Source: Bacteroidota bacterium | GTDB lineage: Bacteria; Bacteroidota; Bacteroidia; Bacteroidales; Bacteroidaceae | Assembly: GCA_023425865.1 (NCBI GenBank) | Contig: JAFABV010000080.1 | Location: 113,485-177,484, forward strand | Reading direction: 5' to 3' | Length of the DNA stretch: 64,000 nt | Shown here: positions 17,401 through 25,634 of the stretch, piece after piece | How the letters are laid out: the number at the start of each line of letters is the position of its first letter | Numbering within the stretch: the first letter of the stretch is position 1 | Program-made: the position numbers and the translations under genes | The notes under the pieces: model-generated | What the model was told of the DNA's origin: nothing | The model's input: the letters and a program-made list of their open reading frames with translations, nothing else | Database searches by the model: none

Positions 17401-19964
17401 TAGAGACCTACGAGGCTGAGGGCGCGGCTATCGACAGCGAAGCCAAGGCGTTCTCCAAGGAGTGCGGCATCTCGGCAGCGCAGTTGCTGAGCTTGCAACA
17501 GCAGCAGGCAGGAGAGGTGGAGACCACGGGTATACGCCTGAAAGCCTTGCTGACACCACTGGACGCCCATACTGCCTCTTTCTCTTTTGACGTTGACGAC
17601 TTGGCCGAGCTGGAGCGTCGCTTACCCGACTATCTTGCCCATATCGACAAGGTACGCGACTGGTATCAGTGGAGCATGCGCAAGGATGAGTTGAGAAAGC
17701 AGCATGGGCAGGCTGTCATCAATTATATTCTCGACAACCATGCGCCGGGAACGGAGGCTGCCTTGGCGTTACAGAAGGGCGTCTACCATCAGTTGGCCCA
17801 GCAGTGCATCGACGCTGAACCGCAGTTGCAACTGTTTAATGGTCTGCTCTTTGAAGACCAGATCAAGAAGTACAGGCAGTTGGCGGCCCAGTTTAGCGAG
17901 CTCACCAAGAAGATGCTCTACTACCACCTGGCCTCCAAGATACCCTCGCTCACCATCGAGGCGGCCAATTCATCAGAGGTAGGTATCCTCAAGCGTTACA
18001 TTGCGTCCAAGGGACGAGGTGCCACCATACGCAAGATCATTGACCAGATACCGACGTTGCTGCCCAAACTCTGTCCGTGTATGCTGATGTCGCCCTTGAG
18101 CGTGGCGCAATATATCGACCTCGACCAAGAGAAGTTCGACCTGGTTATCTTCGACGAGGCCTCGCAGATGCCTACCTCCGAGGCCGTGGGTGCCATTGCC
18201 CGAGGCAAGGCGCTCATCGTGGTGGGCGATCCCAAGCAGATGCCGCCGACGAGTTTCTTCAGCAATACCACCACCAACGATGATGAGATGGAGAATGAGG
18301 ATATGGAGAGTATTCTCGACGATTGCATCACGCTCTCTATGCCTAACCGCTACCTCACATGGCATTACCGCTCAAAACATGAGTCGCTCATCGCCTTCTC
18401 CAATCAGGAGTACTATGAGGGCAAGCTCTTTACCTTCCCCTCGGTAGACGACCGGGTTTCAAAGGTCACGCTGCGACAGATAGACGGTACCTACGACTAC
18501 GGCCGCACACGTAGCAACAAGGCCGAGGCTGAGGCGATCACCGAGGAGGTGATCAAGCGCCTGCAGTTGCCTGCCGAGCAGCAGCGCAGCCTGGGCGTGG
18601 TGGCCTTCTCCAAGGTGCAGCAGAACCTTATCGAGGATATGCTGAACGACGCATTATCCAAACATCCTGAGTTGGAGACGCTGGCCTACGACGCGGAGGA
18701 GCCGCTGTTCATCAAGAATCTTGAGAATGTGCAGGGCGACGAGCGCGATGTCATCTTGTTCTCTGTGGGCTATGGTCCAGACAAGACGGGCAAGGTAAGC
18801 ATGAACTTCGGTCCGCTCAATAACAGCGGCGGTGAACGTCGACTCAATGTAGCCGTGTCGCGGGCACGCTATGAAATGGTGGTGTTCTCTACGCTGAAGC
18901 CCGAACAGATAGACCTCAACCGCTCTAAGGCTAAGGGTGTAGAAGGCCTGAAGGCTTTCCTCGAGTTTGCCGACCGCGGCAGGTTGGCCGTCAATGCACG
19001 GCAAGTGCAGGCCATGAAGGAGAGCGAGCTGATCGATGACCTTGCCGTAGAGTTGGAACGACAGGGATACAAGACTGACAAGCAGGTGGGACGCTCACAC
19101 TTCAAGATTGATCTTGCCGTGGTCGACCCGCGTAATCCGCAAACCTATATCATGGGTATCATGACCGATGGCAAGGGCTATTATGAAACCAAGACCCAGC
19201 GCGACCGTGAGATCTGTCAGCCCAGTGTGCTCCGTATGTTGGGATGGAATATCATGCGCGTATGGTCGGTAGATTGGTTTGAGAACCGTCAGCGCACCAC
19301 CGACCGCATTGTCGCGGCGCTCAAAGACTTGGAGGCGGGGAAAGAGGCCGTGGAGGAACCCGCGCCCAAGTTGGCCAGGTTTGTGGCCGAAGAGATGAAG
19401 CCGGTAGAGGCCGTCAATCCTCACGCCATACCTTACGCCGAGGCACCGGCACCACGTATCACGCGTCTTGGCGACCTGGAGTATGTGCTGACACAAGGAG
19501 CACGGGTAAAGGCTTTCTTGCAACAGGTGGTCGAGGTGGAGCAGCCCGTCACGTTGGGCTATCTCTGCAAGCGGGTGGTGCAGGCCTGGGGACTGACGCG
19601 CCTCACTCCGCGCTTGCAGACCATGGTGCGCCAACAACTCGATTTTGTGTTCCTTGATACACACGACATCGACAATCCTTATTACTGGATGAGTCGCGAC
19701 GCAGCCCAAGGATATGACAAGTACCGCATAGACTCTACCCGCGACATCATGGAGGTGCCCCTCATAGAGATAGCCAATGCCATGCGCTATGCTGTGGAGC
19801 AGCAGGTGAGCCTCTCCACCGATGACCTGCAGCGTCAGGTGTCAAGAATGATGAACTTCGCCCGGATGGGCGTCAAGGTCAAAGGCCAAGTAGAGAAAGC
19901 CCTCGAACAGTTGGTTCGTGAGAAGGTGTTGAAGGTGGAGAATGGCATGGTGAGCATGGCATGA
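14403..19964 (+). CDS. giant DUF4011-type SF1 helicase with C-terminal restriction-like nuclease
   Basis: A 1853-residue protein of the COG1112 helicase group. Reading from the N-terminus: a beta-rich region (1-180); a transglutaminase-like segment with Cys226 in LGTCLD, His252 in GHIFVGAWL and Asp261; the DUF4011 motifs WERKLLDISLRNALINIR (385-402) and LFLVLGIMRWFE (500-511); an SF1 ATPase with Walker A YGPPGTGKSQ (691-700); a long helical insertion; DEASQMPTSEAVG (1251 on); GDPKQMPP; and NVAVSRARYEM near 1482-1492. A PD-(D/E)XK-like domain of MTES_1575 type follows (KIDLAVVDP...GIMTDG, about 1545-1640), then a DUF3320-like helical end near 1695-1750. Related proteins occur in and near antiphage systems. 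Here it stands alone, with no visible partner. Its substrate is unknown. Confidence 0.85.
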   Translation: MPENENKQAPHPVLDVRMEYTPKVNYAMSLNGVRYFDFVDLRNTGTETLPQVKVRLSGEMVEACETLVEAIPAGETVHVTTLDVKPDIDKLARLTEGVDTQLLLEVTMGEETLFRQNYPLRLLAFDEWPGASVLPEMLAAFVTPNATAVPKVNVNAARVLESLTGSSALDEYQTRDPNRVRVQVAAIYESLRGEGIVYSTPPASFEREGQRVRLTDRVLSEKLGTCLDTTLLFASCLEAAGIHPLLVLFKGHIFVGAWLTDNRYPQMVADDASFLLKASADGINEIVLVESTCISNSGAVTFEQAVQKAETMLRAEEQDFRLFVDVARCRLNGIRPIPLQLSEGQWVVSTQGLAHSQVTVEVKEQQTIDIDTTVDGGSLTRQQVWERKLLDISLRNALINIRMSSRVIPFVSFQIETLEDHLQQEEDFAVLPSPIAKVEPNDQGIYDSTLYKDKLEAQVVDGQQHKTLISYLTEKELADVQKNLFRASRTALEENGANSLFLVLGIMRWFETEKSVRPRYAPLLLMPVDILRKGSTGYVLRRRDEDLILNTTLVEMLKQQFGINLGMLDPLPEDEHGIDVKKVITVVRTVLKDHKGWDVLEESLLGLFSFNKFVMWNDIHNNAEALRKHPVIESLIEKKIVGLVPAEGELADAGLIDRTSEPGDFAIPMDVDSSQMEAVIDSGNGRSFILYGPPGTGKSQTITNMIANALYHDKRVLFVAEKMAALSVVQKRLAKVGLDPFCMEMHSNKATKNHLLEQLDQALNVTHFQKPEEFAAASHELLAQRQKLVGYMDALHRRHGNGLSLYDCITRYIDIDGDELTLPAEQVAKMDAKGVESLAEQVTGLDTVFAITGHPTDSPLRGLTVRQVSADTTSSLGQTIKALQVAVPQAADALSRFEAQYALAGDATVSQVRRVAAIIDRWLALNSRQQRNQKLRQQITGQYTENIFNRNVGQLKQAWLEVEGKWFLPRLFARRSFLGALKQYNANVKRADVPQLIANLETYEAEGAAIDSEAKAFSKECGISAAQLLSLQQQQAGEVETTGIRLKALLTPLDAHTASFSFDVDDLAELERRLPDYLAHIDKVRDWYQWSMRKDELRKQHGQAVINYILDNHAPGTEAALALQKGVYHQLAQQCIDAEPQLQLFNGLLFEDQIKKYRQLAAQFSELTKKMLYYHLASKIPSLTIEAANSSEVGILKRYIASKGRGATIRKIIDQIPTLLPKLCPCMLMSPLSVAQYIDLDQEKFDLVIFDEASQMPTSEAVGAIARGKALIVVGDPKQMPPTSFFSNTTTNDDEMENEDMESILDDCITLSMPNRYLTWHYRSKHESLIAFSNQEYYEGKLFTFPSVDDRVSKVTLRQIDGTYDYGRTRSNKAEAEAITEEVIKRLQLPAEQQRSLGVVAFSKVQQNLIEDMLNDALSKHPELETLAYDAEEPLFIKNLENVQGDERDVILFSVGYGPDKTGKVSMNFGPLNNSGGERRLNVAVSRARYEMVVFSTLKPEQIDLNRSKAKGVEGLKAFLEFADRGRLAVNARQVQAMKESELIDDLAVELERQGYKTDKQVGRSHFKIDLAVVDPRNPQTYIMGIMTDGKGYYETKTQRDREICQPSVLRMLGWNIMRVWSVDWFENRQRTTDRIVAALKDLEAGKEAVEEPAPKLARFVAEEMKPVEAVNPHAIPYAEAPAPRITRLGDLEYVLTQGARVKAFLQQVVEVEQPVTLGYLCKRVVQAWGLTRLTPRLQTMVRQQLDFVFLDTHDIDNPYYWMSRDAAQGYDKYRIDSTRDIMEVPLIEIANAMRYAVEQQVSLSTDDLQRQVSRMMNFARMGVKVKGQVEKALEQLVREKVLKVENGMVSMA

Positions 19965-20014
19965 AGCGAATGAGTCAGCGTGGGCACCGCCCTATACGCT
20001 GATCAGCTTCATGG
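19961..20014. terminator. bidirectional hairpin between convergent helicase and SprT-like genes
   Basis: CATGAAGC (19961-19968) pairs with GCTTCATG (20007-20014), and inside it CAGCGT (19977-19982) pairs with ACGCTG (19997-20002). The outer arm includes the helicase stop codon, and the structure reaches into the end of the SprT-like gene. There are no long T-runs, so efficiency is uncertain. Confidence 0.5.
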
Positions 20015-20642
20015 ACTGTATCTTCTCCTGATAGACCTCCGCAGTGACGCGACGGCCACGAAGGCTGCGCACCTGCGGCATATCCTCAAACCAACGGTCG
20101 GTGGTGATGTACCACCCATAGCGGGCGATGTCACGTACATGGCGTAGGTCGAGGTTGAGCTTACGGGCAAAACGGGGATTGACGGCTGACAGAAACCTCG
20201 ACCCATTGTTCATCTCGATGGCCAAGACCAGATACTGGCGGGCAGTTGCGGCTTTGGCTTCAGCCGGCTTGTTGATGTCTTGGGTATGTGTCATCACCTG
20301 AATGTTCCATCCGTCACGGTTGAGGCGGTCCATCATTCCCCTGAACACAATGCCATGCGGGGAGGTGTCTCTGATGCCGCTACAGGCAATGCTGAGGTGA
20401 ATCATCTCGTGCAGCAGTACACTTTGAAACTGCTGTTCTGTCTGGTCGTAATAGTTGCTGAGGTGCAGCGCCAGCGTGTCTGCCATCATTTGTCCCGTCC
20501 GGGCGTTCCGCTTAAACGACAGACTGCCCAAGCGTGTGCGCGACCGTCCAACCCGAAAGCGTGGTACAGGCAGCAAATCATCAAAATACCTGTGATTGAA
20601 CAACTTGAAGTTTTGCCCCATCCACTGTATATCTATTTGCAT
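19992..20642 (-). CDS. SprT-like zinc metalloprotease
   Basis: SprT/Spartan-family domain protein of 216 residues. The zinc site is visible as HEMIH (His78, Glu79, His82), with a third candidate ligand His96 in SPHGIVFRG, which is the usual SprT layout. The sequence FNHRYFDDLLPVPRFRVG at the N-terminus is also typical. Beyond residue about 125 the protein has a Lys/Ala-rich linker and a basic C-terminal part, without the Cys4 zinc ribbon of Spartan. Relatives cleave DNA-protein crosslinks in eukaryotes, but the bacterial role is unsettled. It starts 12 bases after the metallophosphoesterase gene and is probably co-transcribed with it. Confidence 0.85.
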   Translation of the reverse strand: MQIDIQWMGQNFKLFNHRYFDDLLPVPRFRVGRSRTRLGSLSFKRNARTGQMMADTLALHLSNYYDQTEQQFQSVLLHEMIHLSIACSGIRDTSPHGIVFRGMMDRLNRDGWNIQVMTHTQDINKPAEAKAATARQYLVLAIEMNNGSRFLSAVNPRFARKLNLDLRHVRDIARYGWYITTDRWFEDMPQVRSLRGRRVTAEVYQEKIQSMKLISV

Positions 20643-20654
20643 GGTGCGGTAAAG

Positions 20655-21809
20655 CTATTGTTGCAGTGTGGTTGGCCGGGCTGAATCACCCTCTCCCTTT
20701 GGGGCGGGCTGAGAGACAGCTACCAGTTTGCCTACAATATATTCGCTGCGTGTTCCGATGCGGTATTGTCCGCCCCAGATTCCTATTCCACTCGACACAT
20801 AATACTGCGTGCCCGACTTCTGCAGCGGTCCAAAAGCGTCTTCATACACTGCGTCGGTAATCCAGCTGATGGGCCACACCTGTCCGTGATGCGTGTGTCC
20901 GCTAAACTGGAAGTCGATGTTGGCAGCCTCGGCCTCCTCTAAGTGGTAAGGCTGATGGTCGAGAAGAATGGTATACCGGCTCATGTCTACACCACGTACC
21001 AACTCTGCGAGTGGCTTGCGCCGCGAGTTGGTACGGTCGTCACGCCCAATGATGTTAATGCCTTTCACCGTCACCGCCGAGTCGCGAAGCAGCGTAATGC
21101 CCGCGTCGTGGTAGAATTTCAGGGCACCATCCATACCACTGTAGTATTCGTGGTTGCCCAAGCAGGCCACGACAGGGGCGTTGAGACGACGGAAAGAGGC
21201 AGCCACGTTTTGGTCGAGCAGCGGCTGAAGATGTCCGTCGATGATGTCTCCTCCGATGAGTATGAGGTCAGGATGTTCCCTGTTGATGAGTTCAACCCAG
21301 CGGTCGAACTCGTCTACCAGATTGGGATAACCCAAATGTAAGTCAGAAATCATCACGATGGTCATATTACCAGGTATCGCTTTCGCCGTCTTCATCTCCA
21401 CCGCTTGTCTCACCTTGTGCTTATAATGTATGTTGCCATAAACAAACACGCCTGCCAGCACTACCAGCACCGTGAGCGTACCTTTCCAGCTGTCGAAGAG
21501 AAAGGAGCGTGGCACGAGATGCACAAGCCGACCCAGGTCGAGCAAGAGGTAAAGCAGCACGGCATAGAGCATCATGATCAGGCTCGACGACCCGATGTCG
21601 TAGGTGGCAGTGGCCAGACGCAACGGCCACTGGTCGATCTTGAACAACAGAAAGTTGCCAAAGAACAACATGATACAGGCCAGCATCACGCCAGTGATGA
21701 TATAGCGATAGAGGTGGGGCAAGGGAAGAATTTGCCAAGTGCGCCAAAGGGTATATGCCGTGCCACAAAGGGGCAGGAGCATAAAGAAAAACAATCCTAA
21801 TCTATTCAT
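20655..21809 (-). CDS. membrane metallophosphoesterase
   Basis: A 384-residue calcineurin-like phosphoesterase of the YkuE/YaeI type. Four hydrophobic segments at the N-terminus (about 3-22, 35-55, 70-95 and 110-132) anchor it. The catalytic domain follows with the metal motifs SDLHLGYPN, GGDIIDG, GNHEYYSG and GHTHHGQVWP in order. Relatives may act on lipid or cell-envelope phosphoesters, but no substrate can be named from this sequence. The -7 box TAACTTTG ends exactly 8 bases before the ATG, so the mRNA is probably leaderless or nearly so. The SprT-like gene follows. Confidence 0.9.
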   Translation of the reverse strand: MNRLGLFFFMLLPLCGTAYTLWRTWQILPLPHLYRYIITGVMLACIMLFFGNFLLFKIDQWPLRLATATYDIGSSSLIMMLYAVLLYLLLDLGRLVHLVPRSFLFDSWKGTLTVLVVLAGVFVYGNIHYKHKVRQAVEMKTAKAIPGNMTIVMISDLHLGYPNLVDEFDRWVELINREHPDLILIGGDIIDGHLQPLLDQNVAASFRRLNAPVVACLGNHEYYSGMDGALKFYHDAGITLLRDSAVTVKGINIIGRDDRTNSRRKPLAELVRGVDMSRYTILLDHQPYHLEEAEAANIDFQFSGHTHHGQVWPISWITDAVYEDAFGPLQKSGTQYYVSSGIGIWGGQYRIGTRSEYIVGKLVAVSQPAPKGEGDSARPTTLQQ

Positions 21810-21817
21810 AACAGTTG

Positions 21818-21825
21818 CAAAGTTA
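21818..21825 (-). promoter_or_regulatory. -7 box immediately upstream of the metallophosphoesterase
   Basis: The minus strand reads TAACTTTG, then 8 bases (CAACTGTT), then ATG. At the usual distance the transcription start would coincide with or lie a base or two before the start codon. Confidence 0.6.
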
Positions 21826-21891
21826 GCGATAATCTTCAGGATGGATAACCGCAGGTCAGGATTCCTTGTTTACGATAACTTATTTTCACTA

Positions 21892-21933
21892 AAAAGAGAA
21901 AGGACGGGCACTCGGGCCTGTCCTTTCTCTTTT
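21892..21933 (-). terminator. intrinsic terminator of alaS
   Basis: AAAAGAGAAAGGACGGGC (21892-21909) pairs with GCCTGTCCTTTCTCTTTT (21916-21933) over 18 bp with one G-T wobble and a 6-base loop. The minus strand continues in T residues. It lies 20 bases after the alaS stop and could also block transcription from the other side. Confidence 0.9.
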
Positions 21934-21953
21934 GTGAACTTATGATATGTGGC

Positions 21954-24614
21954 TTACAGCGCGGCCAACTCGATGACCTTGTCTACTGCGGCCGAGATAC
22001 CGTCTACATGCTTACCGCCTGCCTGGGCATAGTGAGGCTGGCCGCCGCCGCCGCCCTGGATGAGCTTGGCAGCCTCGCGCACCATCTGTCCGGCGTTGAG
22101 GCTATGGCCCGACACCATATCTTCAGACAGCATGACCGAGAGCATGGGCTTGCCATCGTAGTGTGTACCCAATACACACACCAGACTGCCGCTTACCAAC
22201 TCACGCACTTTGAACACCACGTCTTTGGCAGAAGCGGGGTCGAGAGGCAGTACGGCACGTACCACGCTCACGCCATTCACCAGCTGTGCTTTCTCTGCCA
22301 ATGCTTTGGCAGCGCGGTCGACGGCCTGCGCCCTGAAGCTCTCAATCTCTTTCTTCATAGAGGCATTCTCGTCTACGTACTTGGTGATGGCAGCCTTGAG
22401 GTCCTTGGCATTGTTGAAGGTGTCTTTCACAAACCTCAGCATGTCTTCCAAGTTGTAGATGGCCTCTTCACACTGCTGACCCGTCAGGGCCTCGATACGG
22501 CGCACGCCGGCAGCCACCGAACTCTCGGAGATAATCTTGAAGAAACCTATACGGCCCGTGCTTGAGGCATGGATACCGCCGCAGAACTCACAGCTGGGAC
22601 CGAAACGCACCACGCGCACCTTGTCGCCATACTTCTCGCCGAAGAGTGCCACGGCACCCATGGCCTTGGCCTCTTCTAATGCGGTGTCGCGATGCTCGTC
22701 GAGGGCGTGGTCTTCACGTATGAGCTTGTTGACCAAGCGCTCCACCTGGCGCAGCTCCTCGTCGGTCACCTTCTGGAAGTGAGAGAAGTCGAAGCGCAGC
22801 GTGTCGGGACTCACAAACGAGCCTTTCTGCTCCACGTGTTCGCCCAGCACCTGCTTCAAGGCATAGTCCAAGAGGTGCGTGGCCGTATGGTTAGCGGCGC
22901 TGGCATTGCGCTTGTCGGTGTCCACACAGGCCATGAAGTCGGCCGTGAGGTCGTTGGGCAGTTGCTCCACGATATGTATGCTCTGGTTGTTCTCGCGCTT
23001 GGTGTCGATAACCTCCACCGTCTCGGCATCTGAGACGAGCACACCTTGGTCGCCCACCTGTCCGCCCATCTCACCGTAGAACGGCGTGTGGTCGAGCACC
23101 AGTTCGTAGAAGCTGTTCTTCTTCTGCGTCACCTTGCGGTAGCGCAGGATGTGACATTCGTATTCGGTATAGTCGTAGCCCACAAACTCTTGTTCGCCGG
23201 CTTTGATTTCCACCCAGTCGCCGTTCTCCACGGCGGCGGCATTGCGCGCACGCTCCTTCTGCTTGTTCATTTCTTCGTCGAAGCCCTTGCCGTCGACGGT
23301 AAATCCGTTTTCACGGCAGATAAGCTCGGTGAGGTCGAGGGGGAATCCGTAGGTGTCGAAGAGGCGGAAGGCACTCACACCGTCGAGTTCGCTCTTGCCC
23401 TCGGCGCGCAGACGCTCCATGCTGGCGCTGAGCAGCTGGATGCCTTTCTCCAACGTGCGGAGGAAGCTGTCTTCCTCTTCCTTCATCACGCGGCAGATGA
23501 GATCCTGCTGTGCGGGCAGCTCGGGGAAGGCACCACCCATCTCACGAGCCAATACCGGCACGAGCTTGAACATGAAGGCCGACTTCTGTCCCAAGAAGGT
23601 ATAGGCATAGCGCACGGCACGGCGTAGTATGCGGCGAATGACATAACCGGCCTTGGCGTTGCTGGGCAACTGTCCGTCGGCGATAGAGAACGATACGGCA
23701 CGTAGATGGTCGGCCACCACGCGCATGGCAATGTCTATTTTCTCTTGCTCGTTGGCTGCCTCGCCGTGGGCACCCGTAGGCGTGGTGAAGCCATAGGTCT
23801 GGCCAGAGAGGGCCTCTATCTCCTTGATGACTGGCTGGAAGATGTCGGTGTCGTAGTTGGAGTGCTTGCCCTGCAGCATACGCACCAAGCGCTCGAAGCC
23901 CATACCCGTGTCGATGACGTTCATCGACAGTGGCTCCAAAGAGCCGTCAGACCTGCGGTTGAACTGCATGAACACGATGTTCCAGATCTCAATCACCTGT
24001 GGGTCGTCCTGGTTGACCAGGTCACGGCCGGGCACCTTGGCCTTCTCCTCGGCTGGGCGAGAGTCTACATGAATTTCAGAGCATGGGCCGCATGGGCCTG
24101 TGTCGCCCATCTCCCAGAAGTTGTCGTGCTTGTTGCCGTTGATGATATGGTCGGCAGGCACGTGCTTGGCCCAGTAGCTGGCTGCCTCGTCGTCGCGGGG
24201 GATGTTCTCTTCGGCAGAGCCTTCGAATACGGTCACATAGATATCCTCGGGGTTGAGGTGCAACACATCGACGAGATACTCCCATGCTGCATCGATGGCA
24301 CCCTCCTTAAAGTAGTCGCCAAAGCTCCAGTTGCCCAGCATCTCGAACATGGTGTGGTGGTAGGTGTCGTGCCCCACCTCTTCCAAGTCGTTGTGCTTAC
24401 CGCTCACACGCAAACATTTCTGGGTGTCGGCACGGCGGCGTGGCTCGGGATCCTTGGTGCCCAGGATGATGTCCTTCCACTGGTTCATGCCTGCATTGGT
24501 AAACATCAACGTCGGGTCGTCCTTGATTACCATTGGGGCAGAAGGGACGATGACGTGACCTTTCGACTCAAAGAATTTTTTGAATGAGTCGCGTATTTCG
24601 TTAGCTGTCATCAT
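21954..24614 (-). CDS. alaS: alanyl-tRNA synthetase
   Basis: Charges tRNA-Ala. The 886-residue chain shows the class II catalytic domain (MTANEIRDSFKKFFESKGH, FTNAGMNQWKDI, and the DTGMGFERLVRMLQG motif 3), the editing domain with zinc-binding residues in NHTATHLLDYAL and CEFCGGIHASSTGRIG, and the C-terminal oligomerisation domain with the glycine-rich QGGGGGQPHYAQAGG. All are normal for the family. Two Met codons stand at the start (24614 and 24611), and either could be used. The gene is monocistronic, with a -7 box upstream and a strong terminator. Confidence 0.98.
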   Translation of the reverse strand: MMTANEIRDSFKKFFESKGHVIVPSAPMVIKDDPTLMFTNAGMNQWKDIILGTKDPEPRRRADTQKCLRVSGKHNDLEEVGHDTYHHTMFEMLGNWSFGDYFKEGAIDAAWEYLVDVLHLNPEDIYVTVFEGSAEENIPRDDEAASYWAKHVPADHIINGNKHDNFWEMGDTGPCGPCSEIHVDSRPAEEKAKVPGRDLVNQDDPQVIEIWNIVFMQFNRRSDGSLEPLSMNVIDTGMGFERLVRMLQGKHSNYDTDIFQPVIKEIEALSGQTYGFTTPTGAHGEAANEQEKIDIAMRVVADHLRAVSFSIADGQLPSNAKAGYVIRRILRRAVRYAYTFLGQKSAFMFKLVPVLAREMGGAFPELPAQQDLICRVMKEEEDSFLRTLEKGIQLLSASMERLRAEGKSELDGVSAFRLFDTYGFPLDLTELICRENGFTVDGKGFDEEMNKQKERARNAAAVENGDWVEIKAGEQEFVGYDYTEYECHILRYRKVTQKKNSFYELVLDHTPFYGEMGGQVGDQGVLVSDAETVEVIDTKRENNQSIHIVEQLPNDLTADFMACVDTDKRNASAANHTATHLLDYALKQVLGEHVEQKGSFVSPDTLRFDFSHFQKVTDEELRQVERLVNKLIREDHALDEHRDTALEEAKAMGAVALFGEKYGDKVRVVRFGPSCEFCGGIHASSTGRIGFFKIISESSVAAGVRRIEALTGQQCEEAIYNLEDMLRFVKDTFNNAKDLKAAITKYVDENASMKKEIESFRAQAVDRAAKALAEKAQLVNGVSVVRAVLPLDPASAKDVVFKVRELVSGSLVCVLGTHYDGKPMLSVMLSEDMVSGHSLNAGQMVREAAKLIQGGGGGQPHYAQAGGKHVDGISAAVDKVIELAAL

Positions 24615-24658
24615 GTTATTTATGCGTTTGTTGTTTTGCTTTTTCGTATAATTGCTTG

Positions 24659-24666
24659 CAAAGTTA
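24659..24666 (-). promoter_or_regulatory. -7 box of alaS
   Basis: The minus strand reads TAACTTTG, with a leader of about 37 bases. No convincing -33 element was seen. Confidence 0.55.
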
Positions 24667-24756
24667 CTAAAAAGATTGTATATCGGTTCGCGTGCTTACG
24701 ATATTCTTTGCGTGGATGGACATATTTTGAGCGACCGGTATGCTGTCGTAATTGGG

Positions 24757-24839
24757 TTACGGAGGCCCCGTAAGCATATTACGGCTATGCCGAAACGGCA
24801 TTACGGGGTCCCCGTAAAGGTGTTACGGGGTTTCCGTAA
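24757..24839. repeat. 22-bp tandem palindrome array (four units)
   Basis: Four 17-base palindromes of the form TTACGG-N5-CCGTAA start at 24757, 24779, 24801 and 24823, exactly 22 bp apart, with 5-base linkers GCATA, CGGCA and AGGTG. The third (TTACGGGGTCCCCGTAA) is a perfect palindrome, and the second is degenerate (ends CCGAAA). The array lies between the divergent alaS and MerR-type genes, upstream of both promoters. Confidence 0.85.
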
Positions 24840-24929
24840 GATGATTGGCACATGCCCGCGGCGATGTGATGAATAGTTAACTCATGCACCTTTTTCCCAC
24901 GAAACGACGCAAACTTCAGTATTTTCCGC

Positions 24930-24937
24930 TATCTTTG
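24930..24937 (+). promoter_or_regulatory. -7 box of the MerR-type regulator gene
   Basis: TATCTTTG matches TAnnTTTG. Transcription would start near 24944. Confidence 0.6.
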
Positions 24938-25042
24938 CATATCATTAACAGGTGGATGCGAAGACTGGCTACGCGCATGGCGACCCTGCAGAGGGCCACT
25001 GCTCAGCGCCGCTCCGATATTCTGCCGCATGTTTACCGGCTT

Positions 25043-25393
25043 ATGGCACTGAATACCAACAAAGACAACAAGTTATACTACTCCATCCGAGAGGTGGCGC
25101 AGATGTTCGACATTAATGAGAGCACGCTTAGGTTTTGGGAAAAAGAGTTTCCTGACCTAAGGCCCAAGACGGTGTCGTCGACTAAGGTGCGCCAGTACAC
25201 AGAGGCTGACATCCAGCAGATACGTGTCATTCACAACCTCATCAAGGTACGCGGCTTTAAGATTGCCGCCGCGCGCAAGTACCTGCATGAGAACCGTCAG
25301 AGCGTGGACAAGAGCGCTGAGATAATCGAGGTGCTTACCGATGTGAGAGATCAGTTGAAGGAGTTGAAGATGAGACTCGACGGGTTAGTGTAG
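25043..25393 (+). CDS. MerR family transcriptional regulator
   Basis: A 116-residue DNA-binding protein with the MerR winged helix-turn-helix at its start: LYYSIREVAQMFDINESTLRFWEKEFPDLRP, the second wing (KVRQYTEADIQQIRVI) and a short C-terminal dimerisation helix (VLTDVRDQLKELKMRL). No effector-binding domain is present. I chose the Met of MALNTNKDNK because the conserved domain begins there. The frame is open upstream with other Met codons at 24956 and 24977, both downstream of the promoter, so a longer N-terminus is possible. The target and signal are unknown. Confidence 0.85.
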   Translation: MALNTNKDNKLYYSIREVAQMFDINESTLRFWEKEFPDLRPKTVSSTKVRQYTEADIQQIRVIHNLIKVRGFKIAAARKYLHENRQSVDKSAEIIEVLTDVRDQLKELKMRLDGLV

Positions 25394-25508
25394 CAACCTC
25401 CGTTTGCCGACGCTCTCTCTGACCTCGCCCTTGTGGGGGTGGGTGGGAGCGATATGGAAAAATAGGGGGCATGGGCGGAACACCGTGTTTGCTCATGCCA
25501 AAAGTAAA

Positions 25509-25545
25509 AGCCCAAGGTGAAGCAGTTGCTTCAACCTTGGGCTTG
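25509..25545 (-). terminator. intrinsic terminator of the pectate lyase-methylesterase gene
   Basis: AAGCCCAAGGT (25509-25519) pairs with ACCTTGGGCTT (25535-25545), and an inner GAAGC pairs with GCTTC. On the minus strand the stem is followed by a T-rich stretch (TTTACTTTTGG). It lies about 90 bases beyond the stop of the lyase gene. Confidence 0.8.
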
Positions 25546-25634
25546 TTGATGGAGGGGGAGGCCTAATGGCTGTTCTTGCCCCGACAACGAACCGCTGAAC
25601 ACTACGTCATGGCGCATTGTTCTTAGGTCTTCAG

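Noticed and set aside
24884..25042. Upstream extension of the MerR-type protein
   Set aside because: The first codon is upstream of the -7 box, and the added residues are basic and not MerR-like. Starts at 24956 or 24977 are possible but less likely.
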